A stretch of 64,000 nt of DNA from Desulfomonilaceae bacterium (lineage in GTDB: Bacteria > Desulfobacterota > Desulfomonilia > Desulfomonilales > Desulfomonilaceae). The translations under genes were made by a program, and so were the position numbers. The stretch covers positions 30,915 through 94,914 of the forward strand of contig JBAZSD010000016.1 in assembly GCA_041662605.1 (NCBI GenBank), given 5' to 3'. Numbering within the stretch: the stretch's first letter is position 1; each line of letters opens with the position of its first letter. The notes beneath the pieces were generated by a model. It saw only the letters and a list, made by a program, of their open reading frames with translations, did not search any database and had not been told where the DNA came from. Below are positions 17,968-26,744 of the stretch, piece by piece.

Positions 17968-18708
17968 TATGACGCCATTCCAGTAAGTTGGATGGCAGTT
18001 CTGGACAGTTACAGCATCGAGCAACACTTCATATTTTATCTTGCTTGATGATATGAAATCGTATGTGGCCTCTCGGGGTTCACGCCAGTTAGTGTCATCA
18101 ACCATGATGACACATTTCGGCGAGAAAAAAGGTTCAGCAAGGCGGAGCCCCTTCAACTGATTTTCATAATCATGAGGCCCGTCATAGATGTAATAGCCAA
18201 TAGGACCTGAATGGATTTGTTGAATATACTCAGCATAATCAACATCGTAGAAATGATGATTTCCAGTTCCAAACGCTTCGAATTTTTCCATGAACCGCTG
18301 TTTGGGGCCACCAAATTGGGAAAAGTTATCAATCCCCACACAACGTTTCGATCCATTTCCCAGAAGACCTGAAAAAAAAGTAAAACCAAACCAGACACCG
18401 ATGTTTACGAACGCTTCGTCCGGCTTCATCTCCGCTACACCTTTATTGATAATTGCCCCAAGCGCTGTAGTAGACATGCGAGGTACAGAGCCCAACTGTT
18501 TCATTTTCGTCCTCGTTTCCATGTTGTCTTCAGGGTACTCTGTGTTGAGCAAGTCAAACATGGCCCCAAATTTCTCAGGAAACCCCATGCCTCCTCGGGT
18601 CAATATGTCAGATAAACGGCCTTCAAAATAAGAGTTCGAAAAAGGCAACCTCATTTCTGGTTTTATGAATCGAAATGAGAACTTCTTAACATATTCAGCG
18701 TAATCCAT
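17941..18708 (-). CDS. Class I SAM-dependent methyltransferase-like protein
   Basis: The middle of this roughly 255-residue protein has a Rossmann pattern like the Methyltransf_24 family. A glycine-rich motif I variant (FVNIGVWFGFTF) is followed by an acidic strand end (CVGIDNF) and then YIYDGPHDY and CVIMVDD. Substrate unknown; relatives often modify sugars or envelope components. GAGGAA supports the ATG at 18708 over the upstream TTG. It is the last gene of the minus-strand run after pbpC, about 46 bases downstream, and its 3' end overlaps the convergent MFS gene by 27 bases. Confidence 0.65.
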   Translation of the reverse strand: MDYAEYVKKFSFRFIKPEMRLPFSNSYFEGRLSDILTRGGMGFPEKFGAMFDLLNTEYPEDNMETRTKMKQLGSVPRMSTTALGAIINKGVAEMKPDEAFVNIGVWFGFTFFSGLLGNGSKRCVGIDNFSQFGGPKQRFMEKFEAFGTGNHHFYDVDYAEYIQQIHSGPIGYYIYDGPHDYENQLKGLRLAEPFFSPKCVIMVDDTNWREPREATYDFISSSKIKYEVLLDAVTVQNCHPTYWNGVILFRVNGSD

Positions 18709-18754
18709 TAGCAACTTTCCTCATGGTCTTTTCCTGAAAATTCCGGGTCGATAT

Positions 18755-21061
18755 TTATTCTACCTCAATGGAGATCGACGCGGCGTCTTGTGACGGGATT
18801 ACAGCATGTATCGCGTGCCGCCCGCGTGACGGGGTCCAAAAAAACTCATACGGAGGCGGAGTTCGACCTACTTCCTTCCCGTCAACAAGCCATACTACAT
18901 ATTCCACTACCACGCGAGGTAAAGCCCGAAAAGGGATCGTTGAGGCAGAATTTCCAGAGCAAACGAGTCGATCCCCTTCATGGGGACTTATAATCTCAAT
19001 AGCAGTTTCCCTGTCCCAGCCTGCTGCAGCGTTCATTCCCGTTCCAGGGGTTTTTCCGGCAAGGATATTAGAATCAAATTTCGTGGCCGGTTTTTGAAGT
19101 TTGAATCTGCTTAATCCGATTTCCTTTTCTCTCTTGTAGACCCACCTGGCGTATGCGGGACCCAGATAAACATGATCCTCGTCCGTTTCCTGATATGCTC
19201 TCTTCTTGTCTAGTCCCAAGTCGCCGACTTTGTTTTCAACGCCTCCTGAGTCTAGAGATCTCATGGCCTGCGCTGAACGCTTGTTCCGCAAATATGCAGG
19301 AGCAATAGAGCCCATCGCGTCAACTATGTCTTTAAGTAGCGGGCCACAGGATGAAGCTCCCAGGGAGTCCTTAGTTGGAGAACCGTCAAAGTTTCCCGCC
19401 CAAATACCTATAACGCTTTTCGTCGTGTAAGCTACAGCCCAGTTATCACGATATTTGGAGCTTGTTCCGGTTTTAAGGGCCACCGGGAATCCGTATTCAA
19501 AATATGTCGGGTTTCCAAACGTAAGAATTCTTGCAAGCGGGTCACTTAAAATATCGGTTATTTGATCCGACACGGCGTCCGAGAAAATTTGCTCACTTTG
19601 TCCCTTTTCATTAGGTATTGTTCGCAGAGACTGAAACAGCCCGCCCGAAGCCAAGCACGCATAGGCTTGAACCAAGTCGTAAAGTCTAATTTCAAAAGCT
19701 CCAACAGACAAACCCAAGCCATAGTTTTCCAATGCGCCTCGACTTCCTGAAATCAGTCCCAAGCGTTTCAGAATAGAGGAAAACTCCTCCAAACTTACAG
19801 CTTCAGCCATCTTTATCGCCGGAACATTGAGGGAATTCCCTAAAGCCGAACGCAAACTGACAGGTCCGTAAGAAACCTTGTTGGCGTTAAACGGCATGTA
19901 ATCACCTTGTTCAGTTTTGTACGACCGGAAAGTGTCGGGAATTTCTGATCCATCAGCGTATCCCTTTGATAAAGCCAAGGCATACAAAAAAGGCTTCAGG
20001 GTCGAACCAGCGGACCGAAAACAAATTGAGCCATTGTTGTAGCCCAGTTGATCTTCTGAGTATTTCCTGGAGCCAATCATGGCCAAGACTTCACGGTCCT
20101 CGGTCCCCGCTATCATTATCGCCGCCTGACTTATGCCCAATCTTCGCAACCTATCAGAGTGAGATTCAAGAATTTTTTCAACAGCCTTCTGGATATTTAA
20201 ATCCAGTGTTGTTCTTATCTCCGGATCCCTGAAAGGGGCTCCGGCCAATATCAGGTCAACAAAATGAGGAGCGTCATTTGGAAAATATCGGTGGTAAAAT
20301 TGCACTTTGAACGGCGAGTGTGTTTTTGGCCCGGATTCCGGCGCAATCATCCCCGTATGAGGCATGTTACGCGTCAAAGTCTCGGCCCTCGCGATTAAAG
20401 ACTCCCGTCCAGTCATGTTGTTAGGATCAAGACGTGTTGGAGCGCGTGGAATGACGGCTAGGCACACCGACTCATTGGCGTTTATTAGACTCAAATCTTT
20501 GTGGAAATAAATCAGGCTTGCTATTGCTATTCCTTTGAGCCTCCCACCCATGGGTACAAGGTTTAGGTACAATTCCAGAATTTCTCTTTTTGAAAGAGAT
20601 CGCTCCAGCTTAACACTCTCAAGAAACTCTATTATTTTTGAATAAAAGGTTCTGGGTCTTGGATTGAGTAATCGAACCGTCTGCTGGGAAATTGTTGAAG
20701 CCCCCGAAATCGTCCGCCCATATTTCAGATTAGTGTACGCTGCTCGACCAATTGCAATAGGATCAAATCCAGGGTGATGAAAAAATCGCTTGTCTTCAGC
20801 GCTGACGATGGATTCAACCATGACTTCCGGAACATTATCAACGCTTCTCCAAATGTTGAAACATCCGTTATGGTCCGGAAGAAATCGTAGGATTTCTCCA
20901 TTCCTGTCAGTCACAAATCTGGCCGGTTTATTCTTTTCGTTTTCGAAAGACGCTCTAAAGTCTGGTCCTTCCCAGTAGACAAGACCAGACCAGATCATAA
21001 TTGAGACGCCGAAGACGGCCACAAAAATAACTACAACATTTCTCTTGGACAGATGAGACAT
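18755..21061 (-). CDS. pbpC: Penicillin-binding protein 1C
   Basis: Bifunctional peptidoglycan glycosyltransferase/transpeptidase-type protein of the periplasm. One N-terminal anchor helix (about 8-28) is followed by the GT51 domain with SAEDKRFFHHPGFD and ISGASTISQQ. The transpeptidase domain has SAGSTLKP (SxxK serine about 350) and KTGTS (about 545). The C-terminus (about 675-768) is a BiPBP-type domain with IPFRALP and VDGKEVG, the mark of PBP1C. At 768 residues it is full length. It starts three bases after the stop of the 60-residue gene, so it is translationally linked to the ligase-like gene upstream. That setting is unusual for pbpC, which often sits with a large alpha-2-macroglobulin-like gene. 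Confidence 0.93.
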   Translation of the reverse strand: MSHLSKRNVVVIFVAVFGVSIMIWSGLVYWEGPDFRASFENEKNKPARFVTDRNGEILRFLPDHNGCFNIWRSVDNVPEVMVESIVSAEDKRFFHHPGFDPIAIGRAAYTNLKYGRTISGASTISQQTVRLLNPRPRTFYSKIIEFLESVKLERSLSKREILELYLNLVPMGGRLKGIAIASLIYFHKDLSLINANESVCLAVIPRAPTRLDPNNMTGRESLIARAETLTRNMPHTGMIAPESGPKTHSPFKVQFYHRYFPNDAPHFVDLILAGAPFRDPEIRTTLDLNIQKAVEKILESHSDRLRRLGISQAAIMIAGTEDREVLAMIGSRKYSEDQLGYNNGSICFRSAGSTLKPFLYALALSKGYADGSEIPDTFRSYKTEQGDYMPFNANKVSYGPVSLRSALGNSLNVPAIKMAEAVSLEEFSSILKRLGLISGSRGALENYGLGLSVGAFEIRLYDLVQAYACLASGGLFQSLRTIPNEKGQSEQIFSDAVSDQITDILSDPLARILTFGNPTYFEYGFPVALKTGTSSKYRDNWAVAYTTKSVIGIWAGNFDGSPTKDSLGASSCGPLLKDIVDAMGSIAPAYLRNKRSAQAMRSLDSGGVENKVGDLGLDKKRAYQETDEDHVYLGPAYARWVYKREKEIGLSRFKLQKPATKFDSNILAGKTPGTGMNAAAGWDRETAIEIISPHEGDRLVCSGNSASTIPFRALPRVVVEYVVWLVDGKEVGRTPPPYEFFWTPSRGRHAIHAVIPSQDAASISIEVE

Positions 21062-21064
21062 GAC

Positions 21065-21247
21065 CTATTGGTCAAATTCTTCCAGATTTATTTGAATCAA
21101 TTCGATGGACGCCAGGACACGTTTGGCGTTTCTGTTGACGGCAGGGAAGTCGTTGGACTCGTCGTAAAGCCATTGAGCCAATTCATGAATGGTCTTGGCC
21201 GTGTTTCTGAAGAGAATGATGTTGTCCGAAGATTCGACCAAACTCAT
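21065..21247 (-). CDS. Conserved-looking 60-residue protein coupled to paaK-like gene
   Basis: Short soluble helical protein of unknown function. Its ATG overlaps the stop of the upstream ligase gene (ATGA) and AGGAG lies just before it. Its stop is three bases from the pbpC start. Such tight coupling on both sides is strong evidence that it is translated. The sequence suggests two amphipathic helices (about 10-30 and 38-58). I recognise no family. Confidence 0.6.
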   Translation of the reverse strand: MSLVESSDNIILFRNTAKTIHELAQWLYDESNDFPAVNRNAKRVLASIELIQINLEEFDQ

Positions 21248-22584
21248 GTTTGCTCCTTTCTCAAATCCTTGAATCGTTTTGCCTTGACCTCATAACGCGG
21301 CAGAGCGCCGGGCTCGAATAATTCAATATTATATCCAAGGTTTGTCTTAACCCGAAGTTCAGTCTTGAGTCCATTCAGAAGCGCTTTTGAATCAGACATC
21401 GACGGTTCTTCAACTTCCACCTTGAGAGTAATGTAATCCATGTCTCCGCGCTTTTGAACGACAACTTCATACTCACTACCCAAGCCAGGAAAAGATCTGA
21501 CGACATCCTCAATTGACGAAGGGGCTAAAAGCACGCCTTTGACTTTGGTAATATCATCCGCCCTACCAATAACTCCACCTGGAAGTAGACGGTAGGTTCG
21601 GCCACATTCACAAACTTGGTCGCTGAGTTCCACTACATCCTTGGAATCAAAGCGCACACATGGTTGAGCCAACCTGTCCAGAGCTGTTATTACAAGCTTC
21701 CCGGAACTTCCGGGATGAGTTAAAATCTCTCCTGATTCCAAATCCTCGACCTGGACAAGGAACATGGCCTCATTAATATGCAGCGCCCCTGGCTGACAGG
21801 CGCACTCAAAACCCCATGCGCCTATCTCTGTCGCGCCGGCGTGATCGAAGACCTTTGCCCCCCAGGCCTCTTCTATCTTCTTCTTTGTACCGGGAACAAG
21901 AGCCCCCGGTTCACCTGCGCAGGTAATCTTTCGGATTCCAAGTTCTTTCGCAGGATCAATCCCCATCTTTGTCCGAGCCACATCCGCCATGCCAAGCACG
22001 TATGTTGGTGTTGCCATCATGGCCGTCGCCCTGATTTCAGCCATCTTCAGAATCCTCGATTGAGTATCCAGGACTCCTCCGGGAACTGTTTCACATCCGA
22101 TTTTTTCACTAGCGTAATGGGCTGCCCAAAACGCTACAAAGATGTTGTATCCAAACGGAAGAAAAACCCTGTCATGCGGCCGGTAACCCTGAGCCCAGAG
22201 CAGCGTCGCCCAACACTCCGACCACCAATCCCAGTCTCGCCAGGAGTCAGCCTGGTAAACCGGTTGACCTGTCGTACCGCTTGTTTGCCTGAATGCGGTA
22301 ACTTCGTCCAGCGGAACGCACAATGCGTCGCCATACGGGAATGGGTCCTTACGCTGGACGTCACGCATCATGGATTTCTCAACCTTTGGAACCAGTTTCA
22401 CGTCGTCAAGAGTTCTTATGTCCTGCGGATTGAGTCCTATTTCATTGTATAGAGATCGATGGAATTTTGAGTTTTCATACGCCCAGTTGAGGATTCTCCG
22501 GAATTTCTTCAACTGAAGCTTTTCGAGATTTTCTCGAGGTAATGTTTCAAGATATGGATTCCAGTATGGCGCTGATTTGTTCAT
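21244..22584 (-). CDS. Phenylacetate-CoA ligase-like AMP-forming enzyme
   Basis: Member of the PaaK family of acyl-adenylate enzymes, activating an aryl or carboxylic acid to its CoA thioester. The 446-residue protein has the P-loop-like TSGTTGQP (101-108), an HAGATEIG adenine/acid-binding region, and the C-terminal GRADDITKVKGVLLAPSSIED hinge. Aromatic acid degraders often carry several copies, so the substrate need not be phenylacetate. It follows the TRAP transporter genes by 57 bases, suggesting that DctPQM imports its organic acid substrate. Confidence 0.86.
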   Translation of the reverse strand: MNKSAPYWNPYLETLPRENLEKLQLKKFRRILNWAYENSKFHRSLYNEIGLNPQDIRTLDDVKLVPKVEKSMMRDVQRKDPFPYGDALCVPLDEVTAFRQTSGTTGQPVYQADSWRDWDWWSECWATLLWAQGYRPHDRVFLPFGYNIFVAFWAAHYASEKIGCETVPGGVLDTQSRILKMAEIRATAMMATPTYVLGMADVARTKMGIDPAKELGIRKITCAGEPGALVPGTKKKIEEAWGAKVFDHAGATEIGAWGFECACQPGALHINEAMFLVQVEDLESGEILTHPGSSGKLVITALDRLAQPCVRFDSKDVVELSDQVCECGRTYRLLPGGVIGRADDITKVKGVLLAPSSIEDVVRSFPGLGSEYEVVVQKRGDMDYITLKVEVEEPSMSDSKALLNGLKTELRVKTNLGYNIELFEPGALPRYEVKAKRFKDLRKEQT

Positions 22585-22641
22585 TGAAATTTTCTCATAT
22601 TCAACAACGTGCTTAAATTCCGGACCAGTTTCAAGTGGACG

Positions 22642-23943
22642 TCATTTCATGAATGTCCTGGGCGCCCACAGAGAGATCTCCGGGAAAAACAGTAGAATAA
22701 AAAGGCATATGACCATACCTATCAAATAAGGGTAAATACCTTTATAAACAGTTCCTACAGGCACCTTGGTGACCCCGGAAACCACAAACGCGTTTATGGC
22801 TACAGGAGGCAAAATAATACCTATCATGGTGATTACACAAACAATAACGCCGAACCAGATGGGGTCGTACCCCATTTTGAGCACAACAGGCAGAAAAATT
22901 GGCGTCGCCAGGATCAGGAAGGCTAGGTCCTCTATGAAGGATCCTCCTATTAGATATACCGCAATAATTATCAGCATGATGATGTTTCGATCAAGTTGGA
23001 GACCTTCCAACCACGAGGCTACCATAAATGGGGTCCTTGTCACGGCGAAAAAATGCCCCAGGATTGTGGCGCCCGCTATTAGCATCAATACCATGCAGGC
23101 GATTCGCAGAGTCTCTTTCAAGCTTTTGATGAACTTTTTAAAATCCATATCTTTCTTGGCGAGAGTCAGTATCAGCACCGCCAGTGTTCCCACACTTCCA
23201 GCCTCAGTGGGGGTGAAAAAACCCTCCATAAGCCCACCCACAACGATGAAGAAAATGGCGCCAACGACAAGTACGGCGGGCAGAGAAGCTATTCTTTCGG
23301 CCCATGTCGATTTCTCTCCTTTGGGACCCAGTTTGGGGTTGATCATGCTCCATCCTACGAGCGTCAGAATAAAAGAAAAAGCTAACATGAGCCCTGGAAT
23401 TATTCCCGCAAGGAACAGCTTGCCTATGGATGTCTCAGTCAGGATGCCATACACTATGAGCACAACACTTGGAGGGATCAGTATACCTAACGTGCCTACC
23501 GTGGCCACGGTGCCGCACGACAATCTCTTGTCATATCCATACCGATCCATTTCCGGGACCGCTATTGTGGCGAATGTCGCTGCGGTGGCTGGAGAGGACC
23601 CGCAAATGGCTTTGAAAGCCGTAGCCGCCACGACTGTGCCTATGGCAAGACCGCCGGGAATGTGCCCTATAAACTTGTAGGCCGAATCATAGAGGCTTCT
23701 GGCGACTCCTCCACTGGCGCCGACTTGTCCCATCAAAACAAACATCGGAATTACGGTAAAACCATAAGATGAAAAGACACTGAAAATATCCTTGGCTACA
23801 AGGCTAAAAGCGGCGTCAACGTTAATTATTGAAGCAAATCCTATAAAACCGGCAATTGCCATGGCAAATCCAATTTCCAGCCCTATGAAGAAAAGCCCGA
23901 AAAGCAGCAATATCACCAACACACCTATCATCGCGACACTCAT
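22642..23943 (-). CDS. dctM: TRAP transporter large permease subunit (DctM)
   Basis: Twelve-helix transport subunit of a sodium-driven tripartite TRAP importer. The 433-residue sequence is hydrophobic throughout, with family motifs GGVARSLYD, CGSSPATAATFATIAVPEM, GTLGILIPPS and FFTPTEAGSVG. Its start overlaps the dctQ stop by four bases (ATGA). Confidence 0.94.
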   Translation of the reverse strand: MSVAMIGVLVILLLFGLFFIGLEIGFAMAIAGFIGFASIINVDAAFSLVAKDIFSVFSSYGFTVIPMFVLMGQVGASGGVARSLYDSAYKFIGHIPGGLAIGTVVAATAFKAICGSSPATAATFATIAVPEMDRYGYDKRLSCGTVATVGTLGILIPPSVVLIVYGILTETSIGKLFLAGIIPGLMLAFSFILTLVGWSMINPKLGPKGEKSTWAERIASLPAVLVVGAIFFIVVGGLMEGFFTPTEAGSVGTLAVLILTLAKKDMDFKKFIKSLKETLRIACMVLMLIAGATILGHFFAVTRTPFMVASWLEGLQLDRNIIMLIIIAVYLIGGSFIEDLAFLILATPIFLPVVLKMGYDPIWFGVIVCVITMIGIILPPVAINAFVVSGVTKVPVGTVYKGIYPYLIGMVICLFILLFFPEISLWAPRTFMK

Positions 23944-24419
23944 ATTTCAGGCTCCTTTGTTTGTAAGATCTCTACAAAAAGAGTCAAACACTCCACCAGG
24001 CTACAGATTGCAAGTCCCCAAGCCACTGGATACAAAGGCAGATGCAGAGTAGGAGTCACTTCGCCGTTTACGCGAAAATCGTGGCCCATTGACCAAAGAT
24101 TAACCGCAATAATAATGAATAGCGCAATCCCTATAAGTCGTGTAGTCACGGTCAGTAGCCGACGCCATCCTCCTGACAGCATCCCTGGCAATATGTCCAT
24201 TATAACGTGGCCGTTTGCTCTTGATGTCTCAGGTATCGCAAATCCGACAACTATCGCCCCCATTAACCCTACCAACTCATAGGTTCCAACTATTGGTTTT
24301 CGAAATGCGCGCAAGAGAACATCCGCTACCGTAAGCAACATTGTGGCCGTCAACGCAACTCCCGCGATTGCAAACATGATTTGGGATAAACCCCGAGACA
24401 AGAAAAAAATTGTCTTCAC
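23940..24419 (-). CDS. dctQ: TRAP transporter small permease subunit (DctQ)
   Basis: Four-helix accessory membrane subunit, 159 residues. It shows the family's loop between helices 2 and 3 (PETSRANGHVIMDIL) and the pattern R-A-F-R-K-P-I-x-G-T-Y-E at the end of helix 1. It sits between dctP and dctM, and overlaps dctM by four bases. The 70-base gap to dctP contains a hairpin. Confidence 0.92.
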   Translation of the reverse strand: MKTIFFLSRGLSQIMFAIAGVALTATMLLTVADVLLRAFRKPIVGTYELVGLMGAIVVGFAIPETSRANGHVIMDILPGMLSGGWRRLLTVTTRLIGIALFIIIAVNLWSMGHDFRVNGEVTPTLHLPLYPVAWGLAICSLVECLTLFVEILQTKEPEI

Positions 24420-24439
24420 AGAGTCCCTCCAAAGGACGA

Positions 24440-24472
24440 CGACCCAAATCCTCTTAAGAAGAATTTGGGTCG
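24440..24472 (-). terminator. Intercistronic hairpin between dctP and dctQ
   Basis: CGACCCAAAT pairs with ATTTGGGTCG around a short AAG-rich loop with minor mismatches. There is no U run on the minus strand. Such hairpins often stabilise the message of the binding protein so that more of it is made than of the permeases. Confidence 0.5.
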
Positions 24473-24489
24473 TTTCGTCTATTTATATT

Positions 24490-25512
24490 TCATGGATTTT
24501 TGCTGAGCCAATCGAGAGAAAACTTGAGAGCTTCGTCGCCGGGTAATCCCTTGGCTTTCATCTCCTCGACATATCCGTTCATAACTGGGCGAACCGCCTT
24601 AGCCCATCGGGCGTCTTCTTCCTTTGACAGGGGAATGACCTTATTTCCCTTGGATAGGGTGTATTCCTTTCCAATTTTGTCGAATTCATCCCAGGCCTTC
24701 CCGGTCTTATCAATCCATTCCTGGCTTACTTTCTCAATTATTTCCTGAGTTTCCTTTGGCAATGACTCCCATTTCTTCTTGTTCATGACTACAAAGAATC
24801 CGAGGGTGTAAGCGGAGCCAAAGTTCTCGGTGGTTGATTTGATGACTTCCGCGAATTTCCATCCCTTTAGAGTTTCTATCGGGGACACGACACCATCAAC
24901 CACACCTTTTTGAAGAGCGTCATAAGTTTCATTTTGAGGCATCGCGACGGGAGTAGCCCCTAAGGCGGCGACTACTTTTGCGCTGGTTCCCGAGCATCGA
25001 ATCTTCATCCCTTTTAATTCTTCCATCACCTTAACAGGGGTTTCCGTATGAAAAATCCCTGGTCCGTGAGCGTGCAGATAAAGAACCTTCACATCAGATA
25101 GTTCTTTGGGATTAAACTTTTTGTAATAAGCGTTGGCCAGTCTGGTAGCCTGAAGGCCGCTCGTATAACCAAGCGGTAAGTCTATGACTTCCGACAGAGG
25201 AAATCTTCCTTTTGTGTAGCTCAAAACTGACATGCCTATGTCGGATATGCCTTTAACGACTCCGTCATAAGTCTGATCGGCCGGTGTGAGAGTAGCTCCG
25301 GGAAATATGTTGATTTTAACTGCGCCGTTGGTTCTTTTTTCGACTTCTTTCGCCCACTCAGTGGCCAAAAGCGTGTGCCCATGAGTAGCGGGGAAGAAAA
25401 TGGAATAATTAAGTTCCACGGTTTTGGCGTAGGTGGGAGTTGCGCCAAACAGAGCGAAACCCGCAAACAATGCCAACAGTCCACAAAGCGCAATCAGCTT
25501 GAACCTGTTCAT
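24490..25512 (-). CDS. dctP: TRAP transporter solute-binding protein (DctP)
   Basis: Periplasmic binding protein of the TRAP system. After a signal peptide (about 1-29, ending PTYA) come the DctP features: NYSIFFPATHGHT, the WAKEVEKRTNGAVKI helix, the conserved-arginine strand IRCSGTSAKVV, PQNETYDALQKGVVDG and an acid-binding core. GGAGG lies just before two adjacent ATGs; I chose the second (25512), eight bases from the site. The ligand is probably a carboxylate, plausibly the substrate of the CoA ligase downstream. Confidence 0.93.
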   Translation of the reverse strand: MNRFKLIALCGLLALFAGFALFGATPTYAKTVELNYSIFFPATHGHTLLATEWAKEVEKRTNGAVKINIFPGATLTPADQTYDGVVKGISDIGMSVLSYTKGRFPLSEVIDLPLGYTSGLQATRLANAYYKKFNPKELSDVKVLYLHAHGPGIFHTETPVKVMEELKGMKIRCSGTSAKVVAALGATPVAMPQNETYDALQKGVVDGVVSPIETLKGWKFAEVIKSTTENFGSAYTLGFFVVMNKKKWESLPKETQEIIEKVSQEWIDKTGKAWDEFDKIGKEYTLSKGNKVIPLSKEEDARWAKAVRPVMNGYVEEMKAKGLPGDEALKFSLDWLSKNP

Positions 25513-25867
25513 CATCTCGGCCTCCTGACTATCCATTTGTTACTTTGTTGAAACCTAGGACTCCTCTTCAAGGACTTAACATAAACCGAGTTTCAACCAG
25601 TATTGAGCTACTTAAGTAATCCAGCTATTAGGTTGACCAATGATTTCTGTCAGAATTGGCCCATACTATACCAAACTCCTGGGAGACTGCAAGAAATTCG
25701 GCCCGAACTGTTTGCGCTTTAACGAGCCTGATTTTTCAGGAATATAAGGGATTTTGGTCCAAGACCCTTTAGAAAATTGCATTGACGCATTTTCTTGATA
25801 TAGAATGAAGCCACAAGATATTTGTCATCAGAACATCCCAGATTTTAAGAAATTGTGGAGAACCTTT
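25513..25867. other. Divergent intergenic region, no gene seen
   Basis: About 355 bases between dctP and the nitroreductase gene. It should hold both promoters. On the plus strand TTGACG (25782-25787) precedes TAGAAT (25801-25806) but with only 13 bases between them, so I do not call it. Nothing else stands out. Confidence 0.4.
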
Positions 25868-26692
25868 ATGAACCTTTTTGAAATTGATCAAACAAAATGC
25901 CAACGTGATGGTTTTTGTGTTTCTGACTGCCCTGCTCAGATCATTGAGATGAAAACCAAGGAATCTTTCCCAGCGCCAATCGATGGGGCGGACGAGTTTT
26001 GCATAAAATGCGGGCATTGCGTGGCCGTGTGCCCCCACGCCGCTATCTCGCTCAACTTTTTAAAACCGGACCAATGCGAGCCCGTATCAAAAGATTTTGT
26101 CCCATCCCCCGAAGAAACCGCATACCTGATGAAATCAAGACGTTCTATCCGGAGATATAAGCAGAAACCGGTTGATAGATCGACTTTAACGGATTTGATA
26201 CAAGTCGCCAATCATGCGCCGTCTGGTCACAACTCCCAGCCGGTTCATTGGCTTGTCATTGAAAACAAGGAAGATATGAGGTCGTTGGCCGCTATCGTAA
26301 TAGATTGGATGAAATTCGTTGTAAAAGCTCAACCGGAGTTTGCGAAGATGATGAGCTTTGATCACGTAATCTCAGCCTGGGGACTTGGTAAAGACAGGGT
26401 CTTGAGGGACGCTCCTCACATGATAGTCGCCCACGGTCTTTCCAGCTTACCGCCTACGCAGACAGCCTGCGTGATAGCGCTTACATACATGGAACTCTAT
26501 GCCGCTTCAAAAGGACTTGGGACATGCTGGGCCGGATATTTCAACGCTGCCGCCAATTTCTTTGACCCCATGAAGCAGGCCCTTGCGCTGCCTGCGGGTC
26601 ATCAGACGTTTGGCGCTTTAATGATCGGTTATCCATCGAACACATATCATCGGATTCCAACCAGGAATAAGCCTAGAGTAACATGGCGCTAG
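25868..26692 (+). CDS. Nitroreductase fused to an N-terminal ferredoxin domain
   Basis: Likely a cytoplasmic FMN flavoenzyme fed electrons through its own iron-sulfur domain; substrate unknown. Residues 1-65 are a two-cluster ferredoxin with Cys at 11, 17, 21 and at 45, 48, 51, 55. The usual second Cys of the first motif is Asp14 (CxxDxxCxxxC), a feature I recall for this subfamily. The nitroreductase domain starts at SRRSIRRYKQKPV and keeps the flavin motif NHAPSGHNSQP. ATG 25868 has GGAGA upstream; the frame is open to 25805 without support. It precedes the aminotransferase gene by 52 bases. Confidence 0.87.
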   Translation: MNLFEIDQTKCQRDGFCVSDCPAQIIEMKTKESFPAPIDGADEFCIKCGHCVAVCPHAAISLNFLKPDQCEPVSKDFVPSPEETAYLMKSRRSIRRYKQKPVDRSTLTDLIQVANHAPSGHNSQPVHWLVIENKEDMRSLAAIVIDWMKFVVKAQPEFAKMMSFDHVISAWGLGKDRVLRDAPHMIVAHGLSSLPPTQTACVIALTYMELYAASKGLGTCWAGYFNAAANFFDPMKQALALPAGHQTFGALMIGYPSNTYHRIPTRNKPRVTWR

Positions 26693-26744
26693 ATGAGATG
26701 GAATTCCCCGGATATTTCATTAACAACCAAGAGGAAATTGACAA

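Noticed and set aside
21778..22452. 224-residue plus-strand frame opposite the CoA ligase gene
   Set aside because: Antisense to a clear PaaK-type gene, no ribosome site or recognisable motif.
22766..23680. 304-residue plus-strand frame opposite dctM
   Set aside because: Shadow of the membrane protein gene; composition is that of an antisense frame and dctM is unmistakable.
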